Source of the DNA: Mytilisepta virgata
Lineage: Eukaryota; Mollusca; Bivalvia; Mytilida; Mytilidae
Assembly: GCA_028015205.1 (NCBI GenBank)
Contig: CM051514.1
Coordinates: forward strand, 4,464,001 to 4,528,000
Length of the DNA: 64,000 nucleotides
Direction of reading: 5' to 3'
A model generated the notes under the pieces. The model had not been told where the DNA came from and made no database searches. It saw only the letters and a list, made by a program, of their open reading frames with translations. Positions within the stretch are counted from its first letter, which is position 1, and each line of letters opens with the position of its first letter. This document shows, one piece after another, positions 24,904 to 36,293 of the stretch. The translations under genes were made by a program, and so were the position numbers.

Positions 24904-25250
24904 CATGAAAAAGTTGTGTAATTTCAGGCTTGTCTGCCTTTCTTGATCACTCCAATTCAAATTTTGTTCTATAATCATGATAATTGAAACTTTCATTTTA
25001 TCAAAGTCCCTAGGATTTTGTCCAGTCTACCGAAAGTGCTGGATGACGGGTAGAAAGTCTTTATTTGTTAGATCACTTCTATGACCGTTCATTCTTTTGT
25101 TGAAAGCTTGCTTACTTTCTCCAATGTACTGCAGATTACAAATCCCACACATCGCGTTGCCTGATTTGCAGTTCACAGTGCAGAATATTTTGTAATCTTT
25201 GGCTGTTGTGTGACTTTTAAAGCTCTGTGTACGTATCATAGCAAGTCTTA
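24904..25250 (-). pseudogene. Penelope-like element, GIY-YIG endonuclease remnant
   Basis: Minus-strand translation reads SFKSHTTAKDYKIF…CNLQYIGESKQAFNKRMNGHRSDL…HFR, then a TAG stop, then in the same frame DFDKMKVSII…NLNWSDQERQ. This order is that of the endonuclease at the C-terminus of Penelope-like retroelements, with the YIG strand, the conserved Arg helix and the downstream DWSD..R block. The stop and missing upstream Cys residues show a dead fragment. No reverse transcriptase lies nearby. Confidence 0.8.
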
Positions 25251-25869
25251 CATCTTTTGTCTGAACAAGCCTGACATTGGTCAGTTGATGAAGACATCTT
25301 GCTAGTGATATCGGCTCGTACAAGAATGTCTTAATTTCATGCTTTTCGGTCGTCGGAACGCTGAACCATCGGTTCGTAGCCTCTGTTTGAGCTCGCCACT
25401 CCCACTCTCCCAAATATGTAACTGAAAACAAAAGAAAACATATTCTAAAATAAATTGGCAACAGCTATTGTTACGTCACTTTCCACGGTAAATATGACAT
25501 TTATCTTCACAAGCGAAATATAAGAATTTTTTTCACAATAACAGTATCTCACCAAACTCAATATAACGATAATATGTCAGACAACAACCCGACCTCAAAG
25601 CATAAAAACAACCCAAGACCACTTTTATGGTTTGCAAGATTGAAATCACACCATTGAGACACTATGGCACCTATTCGCCTAGCGCCCTACACGCGTCTAA
25701 AAAGTTGCAAAAGAACATCAACATAAAACGAAGTGAATTATATTCATCAGTGCTGTCGCGTAATCTGCATTATACATTAAACATGTATTTGCATGACATT
25801 GTAAAGCTTCACGTTTTTTTTCCATTACTTGCCTTCGGTCTTCGTCGGTACACATTTGTATTTTAATCT

Positions 25870-26222
25870 CTTTCTCTGGAACCATTGGGCCAGTAAGGAT
25901 TTAGCTTTGGGAGGAAAGGTCCTTTCAAAAATGCGTCCCTAGGGACCGTTTCTGCCAAGTTTGGTTCCATCTGGCCATGTAGGCCCACAGAAGAAGATTT
26001 TTAAAATTCAGCCCCCTTTTTATATTTTGAGTAACACCAGCCATGTTTGTTGAGGATCGGGAACGCTTGACATTTTTGAAGGGGCCATTCCACCAAAGTG
26101 TGGTCCCAATTGGCCCAGTGTGCTTCAAAGGAGAAGATCTTTTAAAGTAAAGTTTACGACGACGGACGACGGATGCAAAATGATGGCAATAGCTCACATG
26201 GACCTTTGATACTGGTGAGCTA
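25870..26222 (-). repeat. gctcac-family copy 5, reverse orientation
   Basis: The minus strand starts 'tagctcaccagtatcaaagg', runs through 'gagctattgccatcattttgcatccgtcg' and carries the usual 'aaccaaacttggcagaaacgg' phrases. Non-coding. Confidence 0.65.
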
Positions 26223-26481
26223 AAAACGGCAACAGGATGTTTTTAACGATATTGTTTAATCCTTTTATGATGTTTAAATTGCAAACTAATTCTAGGTCTA
26301 GTTTTAAAATAGGATCACCAAGTATGCGTTACAGCATACTATTAACTTAATGTATTTACGCGGTTTCCTCAAGAGTACCTCGAATATTAAGTTTCAAGCT
26401 GGTATCAAAAGTTTAGCAGCTAAAACACTTGTTTTATATGCAAATGAAATGTGTACTTTTCAGACACGGTTGACTATAATA

Positions 26482-26853
26482 TTATGGGTAAAAGAAAGGA
26501 TACAGGGTAAATGTCAAGATTACAATTAACATCCCATTTACGAAGACAAATGTTATAATCCAACTCTTCCGAAGCCAAAGGTGCCTGGAACGATTCCCGT
26601 TTCGAATGAAAATTTCAGGGATCAAATTTGGGAATGTAATCTCGGTAAAAGATGCTAGTCCATCGGAGGGGACGAAAAATGATTGTCCCGAGTTTAGGAA
26701 GAGCAGCACCCTTAGCGCGTTAAAAACTCCCCAGTAGATGTAAAAAAAAAAAGAGTAGGCTAAAATGCCCGCTACAGGGGCCGCTCTGGCATCAGCCAAG
26801 TGGAGAGGGATTAGTATAAGTTGGTATAACTTGTATCCCAATCCACTATAAAT
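26482..26853 (-). CDS. Unidentified ORF, possible terminal exon of a membrane protein
   Basis: I do not recognise this sequence. The minus-strand ORF of about 119 codons has two hydrophobic stretches (around GILAYSFFFYIYWGVFNALR and ITFVFVNGMLIVILTFTLY) separated by a soluble segment. It is less AT-rich than its surroundings and is preceded on the minus strand by a plausible acceptor (ctttttttatttatag). There is no start methionine in good context and no identified upstream exon. It could be a last exon, a decayed fragment or chance. Confidence 0.25.
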   Translation of the reverse strand: MYSGLGYKLYQLILIPLHLADARAAPVAGILAYSFFFYIYWGVFNALRVLLFLNSGQSFFVPSDGLASFTEITFPNLIPEIFIRNGNRSRHLWLRKSWIITFVFVNGMLIVILTFTLYPFFYP

Positions 26854-26859
26854 AAAAAA

Positions 26860-27732
26860 AGTTTAAACTAAGCATACTCTGGCGTTTGTTTACACTTAGT
26901 TCTATATAAGTTAAGAACTTCATATATATGTTGTGTGTGTTCAATAAATACTCAGAACGTGAAGCAAAATCCTTAAAGAAACAAAATACATTTCCCATAA
27001 CGTTGATCAATTATTAGGGTAATAAGTAAAAACCCTCACGGCGAAGTGTTAAAAATTGATCGAATAATGGACAGAAGCTAAATTGAAAATCCGTATATAG
27101 TACATCGTACCATTTAATACACCTTGGGGAACAAAGAAACAGTGCAAATCAAAAGTGATATCAAGAGCTCCAGAGGTATAAAAACACAATGCTTTTGGGA
27201 AAGTTATTCTCGTTTTCTTTATTGGTCATTATACATTATAAGGACTACAAGATCGACAACTTGTGGAAAATCATTTTTGAGGATCCATGCGAAAAATAAT
27301 AGTCATATATTACATGTATTATAGAATAATGGTCAGAAATGGACGCTTTATGGGTCCTTTAGATGTGTCGCACTCTAAACTATTTGTCAACAAGTGTTGT
27401 CAACGTTTCGTTATTTCGTTTCAAAACATGTTTTTCTCTGTACGATTTTAGGTTTTATAGAAAATACGAATGTATAGGACGGGTAATATTATCGATTTGC
27501 GTTTATTACGTTGTATGAAAAACTAAGGGCTCTATAGCAGCTCCCCTCCTCCACCCCAACATGAAGACATTGATCACCACATAAATCTGGAATTGGGAAA
27601 TACGATACTTTTGAAGGATCATGTCCTTTTGGTCAGGTGCAATTACAAATTAATTATCCGGTTCTTCTTCAAAACTATGTTTGTATCCCGTTCTTCAAAT
27701 AGAATTGTCTCGCTTTTTCTGTTGGACCGGAT
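26860..27732. other. Region without recognised feature
   Basis: Moderately AT-rich. No repeat family or coding homology recognised. Confidence 0.55.
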
Positions 27733-27745
27733 GGAATATCTAACA

Positions 27746-28102
27746 TGGATGGATGGATGAATTATTGGTTAACGTCCAGTGGCAGTCAGGTGCATATCAG
27801 GACGAGAACATGTTGATATCATAATGAATATGATCCCTGCTTTGTACTAGACCGACAAGATCAATCGGATTTTTTTTTTAGCTCACGAGGTAATTGTCCG
27901 CAGGAAGACATATCACCTCAGTCGGACACATTATACTGACTCCGAGCCGACCAGTCTTTGCTCTTACTCTTAGATGCCGCGTGCTTGGCGGAGAAGCAGC
28001 AAATACCAATTTTAATGTCTTTGGTTTGACCCGGCCGGGGATCGAACCCGCGCCCTTCCACACTCCGGGCGAGCACGCTACCACAAGACCACCGAGGCGG
28101 TT
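27746..28102 (-). mobile_element. tRNA-derived SINE, reverse orientation, with target duplication
   Basis: On the minus strand: head 'aaccgcctcggtggtcttgt', B box 'gggttcgatcccc', body with 'gccgcctcg' and 'tagtacaaagcag' wording, tail (atcc)n. It is flanked by ggaatatctaaca (27733-27745) and ggaacatctaaca (28103-28115), a 13-bp target duplication with one mismatch. Same family as 18437-18775. Confidence 0.88.
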
Positions 28103-28129
28103 GGAACATCTAACAGATGATAATAGTGT

Positions 28130-28264
28130 AGCCAAAATGGCGTGTCTCAGTCACAGAGTTGTGTAGCCAAAATGACATGTCTTAGTCGCGGAGTAGTTAA
28201 GCCAAAATGACATGTCTTGGTCACAGAATAGTGTAGCCAAAATGACACGTATTAGTTACAGAAA
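28130..28264. repeat. 35-bp tandem repeat, four copies
   Basis: Unit 'agccaaaatgacatgtctta…gtagtta' with period 35, immediately after the SINE target duplication. Copies differ at several sites. Confidence 0.8.
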
Positions 28265-28364
28265 GTGTTATAGTTTTATAACAATTAATTTGTTTTAAGA
28301 TGTTCCTTGGCTGTGTCTTTTGATCCTTTTGATATTGAAATCTGCCCTAGAATAATTTGGTCAC

Positions 28365-28712
28365 CAGGTCGATGGTGTCGTGGTCCAGTATGAGCGATCC
28401 CATACCGGGCTAAGCCAAAGACTTTTAAAAAAATATTTGTTACTTTTCTACTAAGCGCACGAAGAGCAAAGAACTGGTAGGGTCAGAGAATGAAAATTGT
28501 GTCCTGGAGGGGTGTCATGTCTTCCTCTGGATTGTTAAAACGTTAAAAATTGGGTTTGGCGTGTCGATCTTCTACAAAGCAGGCTTATATCACATCACCA
28601 TGTTCTTGTACGATATAGATGTAATAATTGCCACTAGACGTAAATCAATCAATCAATCAATCGATCGATCGATCGATCGATCAATCAATCAATCAATCGA
28701 TTAATCAACAAT
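28365..28712 (+). mobile_element. Diverged SINE ending in an (aatc)n/(gatc)n microsatellite
   Basis: It retains 'ggtcgatggtgtcgtggtcc' at the head, 'gcgcacgaagagcaaagaac', 'ggcgtgtcgatcttctacaaagcag' and 'attgccactagacgtaaatc' in the body. The tail switches from aatc to gatc and back (28647-28712). Older than the two SINEs with clear duplications. Confidence 0.65.
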
Positions 28713-28714
28713 TT

Positions 28715-31590
28715 AGGTCCATGTTTCTTCTTTCATTTTTTTTTACCTATAATACTGCTGGAGAGTTGTAATTCGACATAATACGTAAAGTAAATGCATC
28801 ATATAATATGTGATTTTGATTGCCCGGTTTAGACCCTATGTTTTTTTTGCTGACAGTATAATGCTTACTTGGATTTCCAATATATGTGTTTGATCGAGTA
28901 AATAAGATTCCTCTGACGTCCATGAAGTCAAGCGACTTGTTTTAAAATTGACTGGGGTCGTTGGACACCAGAGCGCATGCGATATTGAACCAAAAGAAAT
29001 AGAAAGATGTAAAACTGGTTTAAATTAAAATTCAAAGAAGAAGGGCCACTTTCTCCTGTATTTGTTTCACTCGTTCGCTTAAGAGAACCATATTTTTACA
29101 TCAGAGGACCGTCAGGGCCTCGGGTGTATTGCCATCGCCTAAATTTCCCGCTTATTTGCATATATGCATATATTTAAATTAGTTTTGGAATGATAACCGA
29201 CCTATAAAAATTATAGACCCGCGGACATTATATAGTGCAAAATAAAATTCCTTATCGCTTCTTTTAAATTCATGTTTTCAATGAATACTCAGATTTTTTT
29301 TTAAATCCAAATTAATAATATGAAAATGTTTTGTCGTTAGAAATATTAGTATATTAATCCAACAATCTTTAATATCAATGACGTACCGAAAAATTGTTGT
29401 TGCGGATGAATATATATGTATATATAGATTTTTGAACTAAAACTGTATGCTATGAACTACTGTTTAGATATATATATATATGTAGACAAGATTGTCAATG
29501 CATGAATAATGCTGTTCTCATTCCCAATGCATCTATACTAGTCATTACAATGTTAATGCCCTTTTTGCTAAGCCGATGGGGGCAGCCAATGTTACCGTTG
29601 TCTGTCTGTATGTAAATCTCTGTTCATCATGAAAGTGATTTCCGTTTTATAATATTAATATGGCTCAACTGAATGTTATTAAATATATAAACAATGTTTA
29701 TTATCACCAAAGAAAACCTGATAAATTTAAAATTTGGATTGTGTCCCTGTTATCATTATAGTTATATTTCCATTTATATGTGGAAATATTTTTACTATCT
29801 TAATAAAATTTCGAACTCTTATTTGCCGCAGACAAATGTTAATCAAAACACTATTTATTTTAAAGTGCTCATTCCCACAAAAAAAAATAATCAAACGCAA
29901 AATTGAATGGTGATTCTTTCACTATTCTAGAGACGTGTCCCATAGTAACTAATATGCAAGCAAGTACCACTGATACATTCACAAATTATTTACTGTTATA
30001 TATAGTTTAGAGTTATGTACAACTATATGTATACATGTATATGCTATGCGATGTGATGAACTTTTTGAAGTTTGATAAATGATTAATTTTTATGAATAAT
30101 GTATATATGTTAGTCCAATGTATATATTTATAGTTTTTTGCATTTTTTACTATTAATAATAGGTATAGATAGTCTATTGAACTGTATTAAATGGAAATAG
30201 CATGAATTCAATGGATAATACAATAATAAATCCAAATGTTTATATATACCAGTTAATATGACATTTTTTAAAGTTATCTAATGGTCAATCCAAAGTTTGA
30301 TTGTAACACATGTGATCCTTTTAATCCATTTTAGAATATTAAGAGACTATACAAATGCTAGCCCAGCATACAGATAAATGATTTGAAAACATAACAGATG
30401 TGCTAAATAAATAATAAAATGCTCAATTCTGTTCATATAATATAGTCCTACATTTGAAAGTCATTTTAACTGTATGCTTAGCATATATATAACTGGATTA
30501 AATCAAATATATGGGATCATGTAAAATGTTTCTCGTTAAATGTAATATAAAAAAATGTATTTTGGTATATGTGAATAGTTTAAGGAATATCAAATAGAAA
30601 TTTACTACATATTATAGGAAAAGAGAGGTTCATGAAGGGTTAGAATGGCCCTAAATTGGTCAAGCGATTACAAATTTCAAATAGAAATACTTGTGATAAT
30701 TCTATTAAGACTAAAATATACTATTTTGGCACCTACTATTAAATATCTTGAAGCTATGACCCCATATTTGTATTTTTGGTCAATTTTGTCTGAAATTTTT
30801 ATGTTTTGGCATAATTAACCATGGCTGCCATACAATTCCCAAAAGTTTTTATTTTGATGAATTCTTTATCAAATTTTGAGTCTTTTGGTTACAAAACATT
30901 TTGGATTGTAAATGGTGGCCAAATTTTCCTAAAGCTTTCATGTCTGAAAATTGCACCAAATCATTATATTTGGACAAAATGGGCCTAATTTGGAGAATGT
31001 AATGTACTATTATGAAAGAACTGGTTTATTGAGCGTTAATACATTTGAAATCGACCAATTTACGAACCAAATTGTGAACTATTTGGAGTTTAATTGTAAG
31101 ATTTATATTTTAGACCGTTTTGGGCTATAAATGAACTGTGTCCTTTGAATAAGTGATATCACAATAACCATAATACTAAGTACCTGTTAGAAAATAGCAC
31201 TTTTACAGTACATTGTTAAAAATGAATACATTCCAACAATGACCAATATTAATGATGTAATATGAGATTATATATATACTGTTTTATATTGTTACATATA
31301 TAAATGAAAATTGAAACCAAACTGTTGTCATTATTAAAAAAAAGAAACGAAAAGGGAGGTATGATTGGTAATCAGACACAGAAACAAAATGATGAAAAAG
31401 AAATAAAGCTAACCATACATTATCTTTACAATCAGAAAAAAACTATACTAAAATCAGTTAGAAATAGCCATGAAATGACAAATATTAAACAATATCAATC
31501 AGAAAACTAATGGCCACATCAATGTACAAACAGAAAATCAAAAGATATACACCAAAGAATTACAAGCCCTGTTTTACAGGCCTCTAAGGA
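28715..31590. other. AT-rich region without recognised feature
   Basis: Long AT-rich stretch with runs of (ta)n. It holds no coding homology or repeat family that I can name. A short segment at 28,905-28,980 (cctctgacgtcc … ctggggtcgttggac … cagagcgca) weakly resembles the end of the MITE at 45.3 kb. Confidence 0.6.
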
Positions 31591-31639
31591 CCGACGCATT
31601 CATATTGTAGTTGTGATCTATATGTATGGTGCAAAATCA

Positions 31640-31815
31640 TCTCATTACTACTACCCATCCAGAGCACTTGAGATCACCCCAACTATTGGTGGGGTTAAGT
31701 TGCTCAGGCTTTAGTTTTCTATGTTGTTTCTAGTGTACTCTTATTTGTCTTTTTCAGTTTTAGACATAATATTATCGATATATGAGTTTACTGTTCATGT
31801 GGTATCTTTCACCCA
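31640..31815 (+). mobile_element. Penelope-type 3' tail remnant
   Basis: 'agcacttgagatcaccccaa…ggtggggttaagttgctcag…tttagttttctatgttgtttctagtgtactcttatttgtc' matches the 3' non-coding tail I associate with bivalve Penelope-like elements. No coding part is attached. Confidence 0.6.
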
Positions 31816-33271
31816 AATATTACAATTTATCTGTTTTAATATGATTGTCTTGACCTCTTTCTCATAATTCAGTGACTAGTCAAAAAAAATATTTGCTATG
31901 TTGATTCTCTGTCATAAGTAATAAGCTAAAGATTTTTGCAAGTGTGCAACTATACGGTCATAATGCCAATCTAGCAGTTCTCATTTGACCACGTCAACAT
32001 TTCATGGATAATTCACACAGATAAGTTTCTTACTATAAGACAGTATCTCAGATATGATAGCAAATTATATTATGTGTACTATATTGTAAGGTGAACATCT
32101 GTCTGGCAGGTACTATATAAACACCTGTCATTTATCAATAATCCAACATAACTTGAGGTCCTCTGATGTTCAGTACTTCAGTACTTTGATTTTAATCGTA
32201 AATGTTTACCCAATTTTTATCGTAAGCGATTGTATGCAATGCATTCTTACGTTAGCAAACAAAACATTTGAATTGACTCATTAATAAGTTTAAGTTTTCT
32301 ACCCGTTTTGTTTGTGAGTGTCCTTCACGTTGAAAAACTGCCCTAAAGACGTTAATTTGGCATATTAGTGTTAAAACTCTCTCTCAAAGCAATGTTCGGG
32401 TGCGTAGAAAAATACCCTGAGAGAATTTGAAAGGCATAACGTGACTTTTTGAGAAAAGGCCCTAATAGTGATATAAATTCAGGGGGTAATGGCCCTACTT
32501 CTTGTACACTGAAATCAGTTATTTATGCGACCTTGAATCCAATATCAAAATTATCACCAGCTTTCTTAACATGAAATTATTAACAATTTTATGTAACTTA
32601 GAATACTTGTGATTTTTTTATTTCACACATGACAATGATAGTTTATCAAATTTCATTAAAATAAGGGTTGTGTATTTGACAAGTGTAAGAATAGTATTTG
32701 TAAATTCATTGAAGGAGGGTGTTCATTATGGAAATGAAGACACCAACCCAATACTTAAATATTTTAACCTTGGTTTATCTAACCTTTTGACAGTAAATGG
32801 GGCTTAATTTTGATTTAACTCGTTGCTTATCTGGAAGTTTATAGATTTATTTAAATCAAAACGTCAATGCGCGACACTGTGTTAACGTCTTCATATGTAT
32901 ACTCGAATTTTTGGGATCTTCACTTTGTTATAAAATAATATTTCTGGACTGGATTCATATTTATTCATGTAAAAATTTAAAGACTGCGAAATTTTAGTAA
33001 ATTAAGGATAATTCTCCTTAAGCATAGCTTTTGACATTTCAGTTTTTAATTGGGGCATTATATACTAGTCAAAATACAAAAAGATAAACAGTAGTGCAGT
33101 TTACATGTATGTAAAAGTTGAAGAAACCACACATATTTCAAAACTTGTCATGTCGGTGTTACACTTATGTGGTAAAACTTTAAATTTGTGTACAAATTTT
33201 GAAATCGATATTATAAACTCAAAAAGCACAATTTTCGTTAAAAAACACAAAATTATATCTTGAACCATTTT
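31816..33271. other. Region without recognised feature
   Basis: AT-rich flank of the palindromic element. Nothing recognised. Confidence 0.55.
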
Positions 33272-33344
33272 TTAAGGCCTAATAATCACTTAAATAAAGG
33301 GTTCAATTTTGTCCAATGTACCCTCCGAATATTAAATCTAAGGG

Positions 33345-33350
33345 TATGTG
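33345..33350 (+). other. Target-site duplication TATGTG, left
   Basis: TATGTG directly abuts the left inverted repeat and matches the right copy at 39895-39900. A second copy at 34385-34390 belongs to a later tandem duplication of flank plus element end. Confidence 0.85.
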
Positions 33351-33408
33351 AGTAGTATATGGGCACAGGCAAATTATTATTTGAGGTGGTGGAAGAGGTG
33401 GAGGTGCT
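33351..33408 (+). repeat. Left terminal inverted repeat, 58 bp
   Basis: Begins agtagtatatgggcacaggc and ends gaggtggaggtgct. It is the reverse complement of 39837-39894 apart from one base. A third identical copy lies at 34391-34448. Confidence 0.9.
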
Positions 33409-34311
33409 CATTTCGCTCCTGCTGCTTGTTGATGTTCGTCATCGCTGCTATTCTCTTGCTCTTTGCTGCTCATCGCTACTCAGGACCTTACTCGCGTGCT
33501 CATTTCGCTCCTGCTGCTTGTTGATGTTCGTCATCGCTGCTATTCTCTTGCTCTTTGCTGCTCATCTCTACTCAGGACCTTACTCGCGTGCTCATTTCGC
33601 TCCTACTGCTTGTTGCTGTTCGTCATCGCTGCTCTTCTCTTGCTCATCGCTGTTTTTCTCTTGCTCTTTGCTGCTCATCGCTACTCAGGACCTTACTCGC
33701 GTGCTCATTTCACTCCTGTTGCTTGTTGCTGTTCGTCATCGCTTATCTTCTCTTGCTCTTTGCTGTTCATCTCTACTCAGGACCTTACTCGCGTGCTCAT
33801 TTCGCTCCTACTGTTTGTTGCTGTTCGTCATCGCTGCTCTTCTCTTGGTCTTTGCTGCTCATCGCTACTCAGGACCTTACTCGCGTGCTCATTTCGCTCC
33901 TGTTGCTTGTTGCTGTTCGTCATCGCTTATCTTCTCTTGCTCTTTGCTGTTCATCTCTACTCAGGACCTTACTCGCGTGCTCATTTCGCTTCTGCTGCTT
34001 GTTGATGTTCGTCATCGCTGCTATTCTCTTGCTTTTTGCTGCTCATCGCTACTCAGGACCTTACTCGTGTGCTCATTTCGCTCCTGCTGCTTGTTGCTGT
34101 TCGTCATCGCTGCTCTTCTCTTGCTCTTTGCTGCTCATCGCTACTCAGGACCTTACTCGCGTGCTCATTTCGCTCCTGTTGCTTGTTGCTGTTCGTCACC
34201 GCTGCTCTTCTCTTGCTCTTTGCTGCTCATCGCTACTCAGGACCTTACTCGCGTGCTCATTTCGCTCCTGTTGCTTGTTGATGTTCGTCATCGCTGCTAT
34301 TCTCTTGCTCG
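33409..34311. repeat. 92-bp minisatellite of the left arm, outer block
   Basis: Units start with ctcatttcgctcctgctgct (33499, 33591, 33704, 33796 …). They are 92 bp long, occasionally 113 through an extra 21-bp 'tcttctcttgctcatcgctg' module. There are no stop codons in any + frame, so it yields several long Leu/Ser/Cys-rich ORFs that I do not consider genes. Confidence 0.9.
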
Positions 34312-34448
34312 TTAAGGCCTAATAATCACTTAAATAAAGGGTTCAATTTTGTCCAATGTACCCTCCGAATATTAAATCTAAGGGTATGTGAGTAGTATAT
34401 GGGCACAGGCAAATTATTATTTGAGGTGGTGGAAGAGGTGGAGGTGCT
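34312..34448 (+). repeat. Second copy of flank, target duplication and left end
   Basis: 34312-34448 repeats 33272-33408: flanking host sequence from 'ttaaggcctaataatcac', then TATGTG, then the 58-bp end. The offset is 1040 bp. The junction lies at a short 'gtta' shared between the minisatellite (…cttgctcgttactgctc) and the flank (…ttttttaaggcc). Confidence 0.9.
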
Positions 34449-34860
34449 CATTTCGTCCTGCTGACTGTTGCTGTTCGTCATCACTGCTCTTCTCTTGCTC
34501 TTTGCTGCTCATTGCTACTCAGAACCTTACTCGCGTGCTCATTTCGCTCCTGCTGCTTGTTGCTGTTCGTCATCGCCGCTATTCTCTTGCTCTTTGCTGC
34601 TCATCGCTACTCAGGACCTTACTCGCGTGCTCAGTTCGCTCCTGCTGCTTGTTGCTGTTTGTCATCACTGCTCTTCTCTTGCTCTTTGCTGCTCATCGCT
34701 ACTCAGGACCTTACTCGCGTGCTCATTTCGCTCCTGTTGCTTGTTGATGTTCGTCATCGCTGCTATTCTCTTGCTCGTTACTGCTCATTGCTACTCATGA
34801 CCTTACTCTCGTGCTCATTTCAGTTTTGGGGCTACTGCTGCTAGTGGGGTCGATTGTTGT
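34449..34860. repeat. 92-bp minisatellite of the left arm, inner block
   Basis: About four more units of the same minisatellite, ending at 'catttcagttttggggctac', where the arm becomes unique. The mirror position in the right arm is about 38160-38215. Confidence 0.88.
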
Positions 34861-35102
34861 TATTCAAAGATTGGATCTGTGCGAGAGCACCCTTACATTC
34901 AGGTCATTTGAAAGGCCACTCTGCATTTATCCAGGCTTGTGACTGGCTATCATAAGATAGGCTGCATTAATCCTCCTCTATTTTTTAAGGCCACTCTGCA
35001 TTTGTCCAGGCTTGTGACTGGCTATATATATGTTTAAACATATATAGGCTGCATTACCCTCCTTCCCTTTTTTTAAAATTTTTTTTAATTTTTTAATTTT
35101 TT
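34861..35102. repeat. Tandem hairpin-bearing spacer of the left arm
   Basis: The phrase 'ggccactctgcattt.tccaggcttgtgactggctat' occurs twice, each followed by a perfect short palindrome (tatcataagata; tatatatgtttaaacatata) and 'ggctgcatta'. A T-rich stretch follows. The mirror copy is at 37980-38130. It sits just after the 3' end of the gene pair, so a role in transcript ending is possible but unproven. Confidence 0.8.
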
Positions 35103-35513
35103 TTATATATTTTTTTGGTTTTTTTTGTAGTATATCAGTCCGAGGTAATGCTTTCGTATTTCGTCTCTGTATGTGTCAAACATGTCTCTATATGCTGCCA
35201 AGCGTGCCTCGTTTTCTTCCATTCCGGCTTCGACTAGTTCGTTTACTTTCTGTGAGTATTCCGATTGATGTACTTGAAATGTTCTATTCAAAATGACTTC
35301 CCATGGGGACTGTTCGCATTGCTCTTCGGAATCTTCGTTGGATTCATTGTCACTGCTTTGTTCCGATTCCTCGTCATCGGCTTCTGTGGTGGTGTCTGAG
35401 ACTGAATCACTATAGTCTGTTGAATCGTCTTCCATACCGTGTGCATTATTTTTGTGTCGCACTAGGTTGAAGTTTCGCTTGGACTGGTATCCACATATGT
35501 CACAGGTATACAT
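35103..35513 (-). CDS. C2H2-finger acidic protein, left-arm copy, C-terminally truncated
   Basis: 136 codons. It matches the first ~127 residues of the protein at 37313-37888 with three differences near the finger (DI for DT, KN for KK, DD for DN), then diverges after HYLGLI into YYKKNQKNI and stop. Comparison of the arms shows that about 215 bp were deleted between two 'atat' words, removing the Lys/Glu-rich C-terminus. It abuts the zinc-ribbon ORF: that gene's stop precedes this ATG without a gap. It probably gives a shortened product, if any. Confidence 0.7.
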   Translation of the reverse strand: MYTCDICGYQSKRNFNLVRHKNNAHGMEDDSTDYSDSVSDTTTEADDEESEQSSDNESNEDSEEQCEQSPWEVILNRTFQVHQSEYSQKVNELVEAGMEENEARLAAYRDMFDTYRDEIRKHYLGLIYYKKNQKNI

Positions 35514-35969
35514 TTAAGACGTCTTTCTTTCCTGGGATTCAATACTAGAATGAGCTCCGGTCGTCCTGCAAGTGCTTATATTAGCTACAGGTTCCTCAAC
35601 GGCTTGTTGATTCATACACAAACGTTTGGCAAAGTATTCGTTTCGATATTGTTGCAGTTCAGATTTCACTTTTCTGATGAGGTCTCTATTAAGTCTTGTC
35701 CACTCGTTGTTAATCCTTCTACACCCCTTGCAGACATTCATGTTTTTGTAGAATTCCCCAAAGCTCTTGTTCATTTGACACTTTGTACATTTCTTGTTTG
35801 GATCCACTTTGCTGGGTCCTCCACTTGTGTTGTCCAGCCGCTTGGTTCTCTCCACTTTGGTTGGAAGTATTTTCCTTTTCATTTCTGGTTTTGCTTTGCT
35901 CTTTGAAAGATCCACAGGTATTAAGTATCTAGCAGGAACCAATAAACCGAGAGGCGTTTTCGACTCCAT
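35514..35969 (-). CDS. Zinc-ribbon protein, left-arm copy
   Basis: 151 codons, intact, with five amino-acid differences from the right-arm copy at 36857-37312 (six nucleotide differences in 456). It carries the same KKCTKC…FY…VCKGCRR ribbon. The start is chosen at the methionine shared by both arms. Function unknown; see the right-arm entry. Confidence 0.75.
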   Translation of the reverse strand: MESKTPLGLLVPARYLIPVDLSKSKAKPEMKRKILPTKVERTKRLDNTSGGPSKVDPNKKCTKCQMNKSFGEFYKNMNVCKGCRRINNEWTRLNRDLIRKVKSELQQYRNEYFAKRLCMNQQAVEEPVANISTCRTTGAHSSIESQERKTS

Positions 35970-36293
35970 TGATACGTGTGTGTTGTTTGACGGTCTTCAA
36001 ACAACTGACGAAATTAAACAAAACCTCTGATTATATTTTTGTTAAAAGCTTTCCATTGGTGTCATGGTGACGAAAATTGCTTTTTTTATTCATTCAGACC
36101 TCACAGTTCGGTGTACGTTGTTCGTTGTTGTTGCTGGTGTGCCAGGGAGAAGGTTACTGTTACTGTTACTTCAAAATCACTTCTTGGTCTCGATGATGTT
36201 ACGATGAACATCAAAGATGGCTGCGGCCATGTAACGCGGACCTGAAAGAGAGCACCCTTATGAAACAGAAATTTTAGAGTCTTTCCGGACGGG

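Noticed and set aside
27878..28166. ORFs on both strands over 27.9-28.1 kb
   Set aside because: They lie entirely within a SINE.
33359..34844. Long Leu/Ser/Cys-rich ORFs (up to 318 codons) in the left arm
   Set aside because: They are produced by a 92-bp minisatellite that lacks stops in all frames; the overlapping frames encode the same repeated words.
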